DNA from: Marthasterias glacialis
Lineage: Eukaryota > Echinodermata > Asteroidea > Forcipulatida > Asteriidae
Reading direction: 5' to 3'
Length of the DNA: 64,000 nt
Assembly (NCBI GenBank): GCA_911728455.2
Contig: OU452225.1
Coordinates: 6,372,106 to 6,436,105 of the forward strand
Of this stretch, positions 44,717 to 55,000 are shown piece after piece (position 1 is the stretch's first letter; each line of letters begins with the position of its first letter). The notes under the pieces are model-generated. The model was not told the origin of the DNA, made no database searches, and saw nothing but the letters and a program-made list of their open reading frames with translations. The translations under genes were made by a program, and so were the position numbers.

Positions 44717-46739
44717 CCTGGTACGACTCATAGAAATGCACGCTTTAAGAGGGCGCCGGAAGCGCAGAATTTTTGGTAACCAGCGCCATGAAATTGTGCC
44801 CTGTTAGGCCCATAGATATAGAATAAAATACTGTTGGCGACAAGTAATGAATATTTATATATGTTGCGTCATGCTCTATTTTTAAACGTGGGTGATACCT
44901 GACCTAAGATTTTTAACAAGACTAAGGGAACCAGACAAAGGAAGACTGTGTAGCCGCGTGCGACGGCCGCAGTGCAGGGGATCATACTCGCCTTTGCTAT
45001 TACTGCCCGAAATTATTCCTGATACAAAATATCTCGAGCAAGTTACTAAAATGTTATTTTGCATCCCGAAACTTACACAGTCTTTTCCCTTTTTAACTGG
45101 ACAAAAAAAAATTGGTTACCTTTCGTTTATCTATTATTGCCTCAACTGAATCGATTATGGAAATTATCTGATAGATTAACGATGTATGTTATAATTACAT
45201 TATTGGTATACTTTGAAACTATCTCGTATCGGCAGGGTACAGGATTTGACTGTTGTTAAAATCGAATGATATATGATACATCAATTAGCCTCCGATGGAA
45301 TTTTCCCCAAAACTGTTCAAGATATGGAATGGCTGAAACGTTCAAAATAGTTCTAATGAAAGAAACGCTCAGATTTGAATTTAAGGCTGCAAAACAATCT
45401 AACTCGATGAAAACATTTCTACTGTGAATAAGCTACACCAATTCAATGAAGAGACTGCTATTGTGAGTAAAACATGAACTTCGTTGGAAACTCATTTACG
45501 TTGGGTACAACTGGTATAACAGTTCACAAACATTTCGAGATCCAATCCTGTTTACCCTGCCTTTTAAAAACATCTGCTTAATGCAAATATTAATTCTTTG
45601 TTTTTTTTAATTACAGTGAGCCTTTGATGCGGTCCACATTCGACAGTTATTTCAAGAGCAAGAATGCAGCTATACAAGGCTGCACACTATCCGGTGTATT
45701 GGGAAGCATCCTCCACCGGTGCACTTCAGAAATAGCAGCATATTATTTAATTAAACAAAATATTTACCTAAAAAATAATAATGTTTGGAAAACAAAAATG
45801 AAGAAGAAAACTAGTTCATAAAACGAAATCTTTCAAAAAAACCAACGTTGGTTTTAAGTTTCATTCATAAGCTCATTGTACATAAATACCTATATTAGAG
45901 TTTACATTGATAATACGATGTGAACTATCCAATTAGATTTATATTTATTTTATACACTGGCACATAATATAGTTGGAATTCATGATCTCTGTTAAAAGTA
46001 CGCCATCATACCATTTTGGTCTGTAATTTCATATTATTTTGTGTTAATGATCCCAGTATAGCAAAAAATTGTGCTACAAAGGGATAAGTTCACTAAAGAC
46101 TAGTTAAAATTTGGATTCCACGCGCTCTCCGTCGGTGAGATGTATTCATAAATGATCGTAGTATTAAAAAAATGTCCGGTTGAGAATTTTGTTTGAAAAT
46201 GTCGAGTTTTAATTGTTTCTTCTTGTTCACAATTCCAAAGAATAAAACCTGTTGGAACTCCACTGTTTTTAAATACCACTGTGAATGATACAGAGAAAAA
46301 CCGATCTCCACAAAAAAAATCTTGTTGAGTATACTTTTAATAATGTGCCAGTGTACATGGGGCCTACATTTATGTAAAAAAAAAAAAATACAAAACAATA
46401 AAAAATAACTAAAATTGTGTTTGTTTGTTTGTTTGTTTTTGTTATGTTTACTTTGTTTCAATGGGTTAGTGCAGAGAGACCTTTATCACAGCAGTAATTA
46501 TTGTCACAAAAAGCTATGTGAACAAATCAACTGAACGGGATAGTTTTTTTTTTAACGCATGGACAAATTTGTTCTGTAAATTTAAAAATTTTACCCGTGC
46601 ATAACTTTGGCAGTGCAAAATGACTGGAAAACGTAAAGCGTTTTACCGCTGTTTTACTAGTTTAAGAACAAGGTATAATACGGATAGACAAATCAGTGAA
46701 CTGATTACAGAAGAACTGTGTGATAAAGGTCCATTGAAG

Positions 46740-47025
46740 TATGGGGAACTTACTCGGGGAAGATGACTGTCTTTGGGTGGGGTCGAGGGGAGGGCATAAA
46801 AATTGAAGGGGGACCTTAAGGGGCTCGGTGGAGGGAAATTTATGGGGCCTTGCAGGGGAGGGTTTGAAACTTACCTCGGGGCCTCGGCCGAGGGGAATTT
46901 CTAAGGGATGGAGGACTTCAAACTGTTAGGGGGGGCCTTAACGGAGGGGGATTTACGTGAGGGTGGAGGGGAAGGCTTTTACTTCAGAGGGGAAGTCGGT
47001 TGACGGAGGGGAATTTTTGTGAGCA
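46740..47025 (+). repeat. G-rich degenerate repeat (GAGGGGAATTT)
   Basis: Repeated GGAGGGGAATTT, GGGGCCTTA and GGGGAAG blocks of about 30-45 bp with strong purine bias on the + strand. Confidence 0.6.
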
Positions 47026-47392
47026 GCGCAACTCAACTGCCCATCAATATGCAGATTGAGCGCTTAACTAAAAGCGCCACTGCAAGAGCAAATCATAAAA
47101 AGATCGCCTGGTCGCTGTGAACAATGGGTCCGCACGCGTGGTGTTCACTTGATCATTAGGCCTACATCATTAGTGCCTTTCTATAAAGTTGCTTTAAAAA
47201 ATATATTTACGCATGACTGGGTTTGTGACTTGGGGCCCTATGTCTCGCCTCGGGTACAAATCGTGAATTTTGACGGCAGTATTTACATTAATATTTGCTA
47301 TTTGGGGCACAAATCGTGAATATTGACGGCAAAATTGGCGTCAATATATATGTGCGATGTCCATTCAAAGCCACCATACAAAAGTGTATTAT

Positions 47393-48020
47393 AAAGGCAC
47401 TATATAGGATTGGTATAGGATGAAAAACATTGTTTAGTTTCAGTCTGAAAGCTTACTGATGATAAAGTTGGTACTAGAACCAATTTTTCTGTGAAATATT
47501 TCCCTTTTAAATGCTGTCATAATTATTCGAGAAAACTGTATCTGAAAATACTTGGTTGTGGTTGTAACATTCGAAATTTAAGGACAATGAAGGAAAGTGA
47601 AAGACAATAAAGGAAACGACAATGAACTCATGTAAAAGAGTGAACATTTCACTCGCTTGCCAGAGTGAGGTCAGTTTGGCTCTTTTGAGAGTGAAACTCA
47701 CTCTTCACCACTCTTTTTTGAGTGAAGGTGGAGTGAATTTTACTTTGCATCTAGTGAAAATACATGTTGGCTCCTTGCAAAAGTGGTATGGTGGACAAAA
47801 AGAGTGGGTTTTTACTCTTTTACATTAAGAGAGAAGGAAAGTGTGTGCGGTTTTTCGCTATCTCCTGACTCAGATTTGTTTTCTTCTTCATGTAATCAAA
47901 GTATAAGAACACTGCACTGTCAGCTTTACCATTCTTGTACAGACCTTGTGCAACTTCATCACATATCGCACACGTGCTTTCAACATTGCCATTTTGGTGA
48001 TCACCTCACCTCTCCGTAAG
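47393..48020. mobile_element. AAAGGCACTATATAGGATTGG element, with GAGTGAA-rich insert
   Basis: The left part 47393-47580 matches 10244-10460; the right part 47840-47930 (TATCTCCTGACTCAG ... ACACTGCACTGTCAG) matches 10660-10780. Between them, 47600-47825 is rich in GAGTGAA and its complement TTCACTC. Confidence 0.5.
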
Positions 48021-50659
48021 AAAAGTACACAAGGTTCATGTTGAACTGTAAATATCTAACAGATTCGAGCGGGAAGTTTCAAAACCGTTTCTGAAAACTG
48101 AAAACTATTATGTCACTTAATGAATTTAGATACCAAACTTACTTTCTAATGAAGATGTTTCTATTTTGAGTTTAAAAAGAATATTTTATGTGGTAAAATT
48201 ACACAAAACTTATCAACACACACATCCGCCTGCTGACGCAAAGCAACATTACGCGCATAGCGTAACGCAGAAGACATCTTTGCAGTAATTGGCTCAATGA
48301 CTGCATCTACCGTCGCGCACCGGATAATATTGTAACCATTGATTTCTATTAAATCAGTGTTATGCTCAGACTCATAAAAAAGAAATACAGGCTGGTGTTT
48401 GCATTGTGAACCTTCGCCTTCGATGACTGTAACGAAAGTGAAAACTACCTGCCAAATAAAACCTCCCCAAAACTTTCGCATCACTCCGTGATTGGCTACA
48501 AGTATCATTTTGCAACTCGTATCACTAAAATATGCATGTAACCAATAACAACATAACATTGCAGTCATGTTGTCCTTGACCTAAATTTTCGTGCCCAGGT
48601 CGCCGCATCTGTGCGCGTGCCACTGACATAGATTATCAGCACAGAGTCACGGCCAAGGCCGTTCCAAGTGAGTGCGCCACCGCAACGCGGCAACGCAACT
48701 GTACAGTACAGCGACGAACCCATACAGTTTGTGTTCGTCGCTGAGCATAAGGCCTTTTATCCTGAATAAATGAAGGATAAAAGGAAGGAGTTCAATGATT
48801 TGGCAGTTGTACGCGACATATAGTAATAATTAACAGCTACAATTTGGACCTCATTATTCAGTACAAAATACAACTAGTGAATAACTTGCATTTACCCCAG
48901 AGTAAATGGATGCACCCTTCATGTTGCATAAAATATGAAATTTTGTTCCATAATCTAAGACCATACCACTGGGTACACTTAATTTTAGAGTGGGCTAATT
49001 CGGCTAACTAATTAGTACATAATTAGTCGCTGGAATAGACGCCATTTTCTGTCATTGCACGTAGCGATATAGACATTTCTTTAGCAACGTCACAGCCCGA
49101 GTTTTTGCCAACCAACTTGTACGGGTATGCGGTCCAGCGGTGTTTGAGGTCCACCCAGAAAACTCGCCTGGAAATCTCAGACCCCAGGACAAGCGTTATT
49201 GAAGCCAAAGGCACTGAGTGTCCGTGATGTTAACCTTACTGATGGGGCGAGCCGTGTTCGGGTGTGGTCGGGCTGACCTTGACGTTCACGGGGAGCGCGG
49301 GTCTACCGACTGTGACTGCCATGGAGTGGCGGTATCATAGAGCTGTACAGCTCTATGGGCGGTATACTTTTCTGTTGGGTTTTTTGGCGAGATCCAACAT
49401 AGAAGGTCCACTTATTAAACAAAAAGCTGTGTGACAAGTTTATTCACTTTCGTTATATTATTATATATTATATCCATGATGTATACTTCTTTTTGTAGCA
49501 ATGTTGAAAATCAGTAATTGTTTGAAAGGGAATTGGAATGTGAAAAACCCCTATAAAGTCAGTTGTCACGGTATTCTTTTCTTGTGTACTGAGCTGTCTG
49601 TCATTTTATTAGTCTGTCAGCGGGGTCCGCTCCGCGATTCCCGACAGCCAATAATTCTTCTTTGTGGGGTACACCTTAAAAACAAAGACAACTGCGGGAT
49701 AGCATTGTTCCATTGTGTAAATCACCCATACTGGCGTGTGTAAAAAAACCAATGACGTTTTGAACCGGAGATGGCCCGTACGTATGACCATCCACCAGAA
49801 GGTTTGAAGCGGTTAAAACAAAATGACCAAATTAACAGCCAAAATAGTCTTAATTAATTGGGCTGACCGGGGAATGCCTCCAACTAAAGTACCTTCAGTA
49901 CGAATCAAACAATCGGATGAAAGTGTCGGATAATTGGCAAGTGTAAAAATGTGCACGTCTTGCAAGTCTTGATAATTAATTGGCAGAGTCTTGCTGCAGC
50001 AAGTCTTGCCGCAGCAAGTCTTGCTGCAACAAGCTGCACCAATGTGTGGATTTTTGGTACGGTATAAAATCTCACCTGTTTTGCAACACTTAATTAATGT
50101 CTAGTGCAGTCATCTCATTTGTGTGTACAATATGCCTATATCTCTCTATCATGCTAAAAAGGGCGTCTGTAGCAGCTAATTAGTGAGCCGAGATTATTGA
50201 TAAAATTTTATCTTTTATGCAAAAGTAAGGGTACATTTACGCTGGGGTAAATGCAAGTTATTCACTTGTACTTTGTACTGGATGATGAGGTCTAAATTAT
50301 AGCGATTTTATTTATTCACTCATTAATGAACCAAATTTATGTCCACTTTGGAGTATACTCAGTGATATGTATTTTGAGATACTTTGGCACTAATAATTCA
50401 GAAAATATAAACAAATCGTTCAAAATAGAAGGAAAGAGAGAAAGAAAATCGATCGACGTGAACTGCATAATGGATTCTAATTTTCATGAATACGCAGCTG
50501 GTCGGCCTCGGAATCCGCGGGCAATTTTTTTTCTGCAGTCCACAATTGCCATCCTCGAAAAAAAACCATTTTTTTAAAGTGGTAATTTCGCCACTGCCAA
50601 TACGCGGTAAGCTTCAGTCTGGTAGAATATGGGGCCGAGTTCGAGCAAAGACGCAATCG
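48021..50659. other. intergenic sequence upstream of elongase
   Basis: Contains an unrecognised 135-codon minus-strand ORF (48161-48568), a GACGTTGC/CCCGAGTTTTTGCCAACC repeat near 49070-49120 also seen at 16600-16650 and (reverse) 33000-33050, and GCTGCAGCAAGTCTTGC short repeats near 49990. No exon is supported. Confidence 0.4.
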
Positions 50660-50820
50660 AGAGATTGCTCTCTAAAAATTGGCGATGGCCGTATCCGAAT
50701 CAAGCGACTTCGGCTACGGCTATGGCCGCTTGCTGCAACGACAACGTTGAAGAATCCTCGGCATTCCGGCCGTAGCCACTGCCGAAGCAGCCATTCATTC
50801 GGACACGGCCGATGAAAGCA
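50660..50820. repeat. GC-rich imperfect palindrome (CGGCTACGGC type)
   Basis: GATGGCCGTATCCGAATCAA, CTTCGGCTACGGCTATGGCC, then CCGGCCGTAGCCACTGCCGA and TTCGGACACGGCC. Sits 0.3-0.4 kb upstream of the probable elongase first exon. Confidence 0.45.
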
Positions 50821-51059
50821 CGGCCTAAAATCCAGCGATTGCGCTGCTCAATTTTAAGATTGAGCGAATCTGGAGATTGCGCTCAACGAGGGCCATTTGC
50901 CCCTCGAAAAGGAAAAAGCAGCATGGTTACTATTCACCGGTATTATTGCACGTATGTCATGTATGTGTAATGTGTTCCATTGCGTGTGCATAAGGAGCGT
51001 AAGCACCACAGTTTGCATGTACTGTTCCTGTGGCTTGTGGTCGTCCTGCTGTCTATAGT

Positions 51060-51091
51060 CGTTGGGTCATCTTGAGGGAGTGATATTCCCG
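51060..51091 (+). other. ELOVL1/7: 3' edge of a probable noncoding first exon of the elongase
   Basis: A strong donor (CCCG then GTAAGTTCC, GT at 51092-51093) lies 0.9 kb upstream of the coding start. The ATG exon has its own acceptor: a pyrimidine-rich tract ends in CTGCAG at 51962. So an upstream 5' UTR exon ending at 51091 is likely. Its 5' edge is not known and no TATA box is evident. Confidence 0.4.
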
Positions 51092-51340
51092 GTAAGTTCC
51101 TTCTTTCGTGTTCCAACTTGGCTTTGCTCAGATATTTGTTACAGAAATAAATAAGAAAGATGAAGAAGTGCTTTTATTTTGAAACAAGTCAAAGAAGTAC
51201 ACCATACACATGTGATGTAGGCCATACAATACGACGAGCTAAAGCAATAAATTAATGTCAAGATTTACACTACAGTTAAGTTAGAGCATGCAAGGACCGT
51301 AAATGGCGGCTCTGTATACTGTGGTCATGCATTGCTTACT

Positions 51341-51503
51341 AGCCTTTTTGAGATATGGTGGACAGTAGAGGAGTGCACTGTTTGGCTTGGGTGAATATAG
51401 TCAAATTTACCCAAACCATGGAGGAAGAAATTAAATGCCCAAACCAAGTGAAGTGGTGCTTTAATAGTATCGTGTACACCATATCTCAAAAAGGCTTATT
51501 TTG
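51341..51503. mobile_element. MITE with AGCCTTTTTGAGATATGGTG arms upstream of elongase ATG
   Basis: TAGCCTTTTTGAGATATGGT and ACCATATCTCAAAAAGGCTT are near-perfect inverted ends. It lies in the intron between the probable noncoding exon and the ATG exon. Confidence 0.72.
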
Positions 51504-51984
51504 CTAGTCTACTACTTACTACTACTTTGACTAAAACTACAAAGTCTAAGACTAAGGCCAAGGGTGTAAATGTAGGGGGCCTAATTCATTAAAAGAAAAA
51601 CATGGTACCTAGCCCCCCCCCCCCCTCACTTAAAAGCAATTTCCCCTGTTCCCCCCCCCCCCAGTGGAAAAATCCCAGCTACGCCTTTGAATATTAATTC
51701 TAAGTTCAGTGTATAATGAATGTAGCTGCCTGCTATTTGCCAACCTTGGTCAATGCTAACCTTGGTCAACATGATCAAAGACTACTATCGGTAATGACTG
51801 ATCATTCAAATAGAGATAAATATCTGCAACATGGCATGATGTTTGTTTTGCTGGTAGTCTAGACTAGGCGATAGACACGTTTTTTAATGATGTATTGCAT
51901 CACCTGAAATTCTTATAAATTCTGTGTCTTTGCTTTGCTTTTTTCTTCATCTTGGGCTGCAGCATTTGAGGATTTTAAGTTAAG

Positions 51985-52033
51985 ATGGCGGCTGCAATAC
52001 AATGGCTGGACAGGCTCATTGAGGATAATGCAG
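51985..52033 (+). CDS. ELOVL1/7: elongase coding exon 1
   Basis: Encodes [16 protein letters not shown] plus one base; donor GTAAGTG at 52034. The exon itself starts at 51963 after TTGGGCTGCAG. A second identical donor lies 185 bp downstream in a tandem copy. Confidence 0.9.
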
Positions 52034-55000
52034 GTAAGTGACCCTCTGCTTGGCTGCTTAGTCTTCAGGGTTTGAAGTTGACAATGAGCTAGGGGAGGAA
52101 GTAGGATTCAGTTTAGCTATTATCAGTCAAGATACATGTAGGTTTGCATGGTGAAGGCACAATGTGATTTAGTTTAGGGTGAAATCATGCATCTCATATA
52201 AACCCTCAAATAATGCAGGTAAGTGACCCTCTGCTTGGCTGCTTTAGTCTTAGGTTTGAAGTTAGCAATGAGCTAGGGGAGGAAGTAGGATTCAGTTTAG
52301 CTAACATCAGTCAAGATACATGTAGGTTTGCATGGTGAAGGCACAATATGATTTAGTTTAGGGTGAAATCATGCATACATGTGATCTCGTATAATCCCTC
52401 AAACTCTAAGGCCCATGTGAGAATCCAAAACCCTTCACTGGTTATGAATGGATGCCCATAGACCTATGCACATGGACTTCCAACAGAAATGCTATGACAG
52501 AGCACAAAACCAACGGTGAAGTTGGCTGGAATTTTGAACAGTTTTAAATAGACCGATCCATTAAGCCCCGCCTATTAACGTATTGACCAATCACAGCCTT
52601 GACAATGCCACTGAAAGTCTGATAAAGGTCCGACACTTTAAAAATCATATTAGAAAAGTAAACAAACTGCCGCCATTGTTCTGACATACAACAGCACACA
52701 CAACTGTACTAACTTTTGTTTAGTTTTGTTTGAATTTTTTGTATTTCGGTGGTGCAAATCCCATAGTAGTGGTCCCTGTACAGTCGTGTTCCTGTCTGCA
52801 TCGTTCTTTGGACTAAAGGCACTGCTCAAAAAGACACGAAACTAAATCCATATAGCTCACAAAAACCATGTACGTGTGTGGGTGTCCAATACGTGTGTGT
52901 GGCCGCAACCGAACCACCGGTCGTGGCAAGAAAGTCACACCATGTGCTGTTACTAGGCAGTTGCTAAGGTAGGCGGGGCTTAATGGATCGATCAATTAGT
53001 CCGAGAGCTAACTGAGGTCATAGGTCAATTTGCACCAAATGACCTTTGATATTACTTCTTTGATGGAGAACCTACAGAACTGAAAACTTAGGGAAAATGT
53101 TGTGTTTGTTTTCTTTATCAATAATCATCAACTTAAGACAAAAATATTGTAGAAAGGTAATTTAAGACAAGGTCAAAGGTCATTTATACCAAATGACCTT
53201 TGATACTATACTTGACGAACTGAACCTAAAGAACTGAAAGCTGATGGAAAAAGTAGAGTTTTATCTCTTTATCAATAATCACCAGCTTATGTTGTTAAGA
53301 CAAGGTCAAAGGTCAATTTGCTTCAAATTCGGGTCATCAAATAATGCCATATCATTAAACTACAACTAAAGATTAGAAACCCTCCAGGTTATTTTGTGTA
53401 GAACCACTAAAACAAGATCAGAAAAGCATCATCAAAAGTATCAAGTGTTTAGGTCTCCCATTTTCAAAATGCCAGTCATTTTTGTTCAAAATGGTGGCCA
53501 TTTCGCATTCTACAAAACTCTGGAAGTAAAGAGTTCTAGAATGGTTATTTTGGTGGCTATAAATAGGTTTGAAAAGTTTAAAAGTTCAAAAGAACAATTT
53601 TCCGAAAGTGTCGGACTGTAGGGTGGCCACATTTTGCTATAAATGGTAGCCATTTGACATAAACAGCAACTGAACCCCAGCAAGAGGTGTGTTCTAATAA
53701 ACAAAATTAGATTTTACAACATTCGGGTCCCAATTTCAAAGAGCTGTTAAGGAACTATTGCTTTTATTTGTTTTGTTTTTTTGCCCATACACCAATGTGT
53801 GTTAAGCACTGTATACTGTGAAGCCGAGGAATATGCCTATGACTTTTTTTCACAGGACTCGGGAAAGTACTGAGTATACAGTGCTTAACACACATGGGTG
53901 TATGGGTAAAAAAAAATACTAATAGTATTCTTATCTGTAGAGTAGCGGGGGTCGTGGGTTCGAATCCCACTCCAGGAATATGCCTGTGAGGTTTTTTTTC
54001 TCAGGACTCGGGAAAGTTCTGTGTATACAGTGCTTAACACACATCGGTGTATGGGCGAAAAAATACAAATAATATTCTTATCCCCGATGCAAAAATTAAC
54101 ATCTATTAGAAATATTGCTCATTAATTTTGTCTGCCAAAGCGTTAGGCCTATACATTGGGTTTTGTCTTATCACTTGCTAAGCAACATTTTTTTCTGCTT
54201 AGAAAACTAAAGGGTACCTCGTAAGCATGAAATTGGCCCCAGGGGTTGAGCTGCTCTTCGATCATAAAATTTGACCCAATTGATGGTGGTGGACAGCTCC
54301 TAACCCCAAAATAGGATTCTCGGATATTTGATTTTAACTATATTTTCTGTTTGTTTCTACAGACCCCAGGACGGCCGACTGGCCCCTGATGCAGAGCCCC
54401 ATCCCAGGTACCACCATGGTGATCATCTACCTTCTTGTTGTGTGGATCGGCCCAAAGATAATGAGGGACCGCGCCCCTTACAGCCTGAAACAGGTGCTTC
54501 TCGTCTTCAACCTGTTCATGGTCATCCTTTCCTTTTACACGTGTTGGGAGGTGAGTTTCGCAACAGCGTCGCCGTAAGAGTAGCCGATTTTAAATATGCT
54601 TTATTTATCCTGGAGCACTCGATGTCGAATTTACCACCTTAGGCGACATACTTCTCAGTATCATGGGTGTTTCATTGTTATTGTTTGAAATGAATTTACC
54701 ATGTAAATTAAAATATTTTAAATTAAACATGTTGAAAATGACAGCAGATTGTCCATTAAAATGAAAAGGCTAAAAACAAAATTCACTGTGTGCTTTTGTG
54801 CCTCAAAAAAGTGAGTGAAACTTATATTTTTTTTTTGAGTTCACAAAGAGTGTTTATTCATCGGTTAAAAAATGAATGCGTGGCAGTCTTCTTGACTTAA
54901 GGTCAGGAAAAAAAGGCCCCAGTCTGGTCCCTTGATATAACTAATTATAACCTCACTACGTTAACACTTCCAATCGACTCAAAATACACACAAGATGTCA

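Larger units (their letters stand above)
36200..45821 (+). other. weak candidate for a small spliced transcript
   Basis: Three segments are splice-compatible: a donor ACG then GTAAGA at 36285; an exon 37075-37188 (acceptor TTTCAG, donor GTAGTG) with ATG at 37115; and an exon from 45617 (acceptor TTACAG) open to the stop at 45821. The phases agree and would give 92 residues starting MMFQKYGFKPGPADARHASE. I recognise no homology. The second donor is weak and the intron is 8.4 kb, so this may be chance or a noncoding RNA. Confidence 0.2.

Noticed and set aside
53941-53975. Possible true tRNA gene (GGTTCGAATCCC B-box)
   Set aside because: Only the B-box half is tRNA-like and the sequence is part of a dispersed repeat, with no complete cloverleaf.
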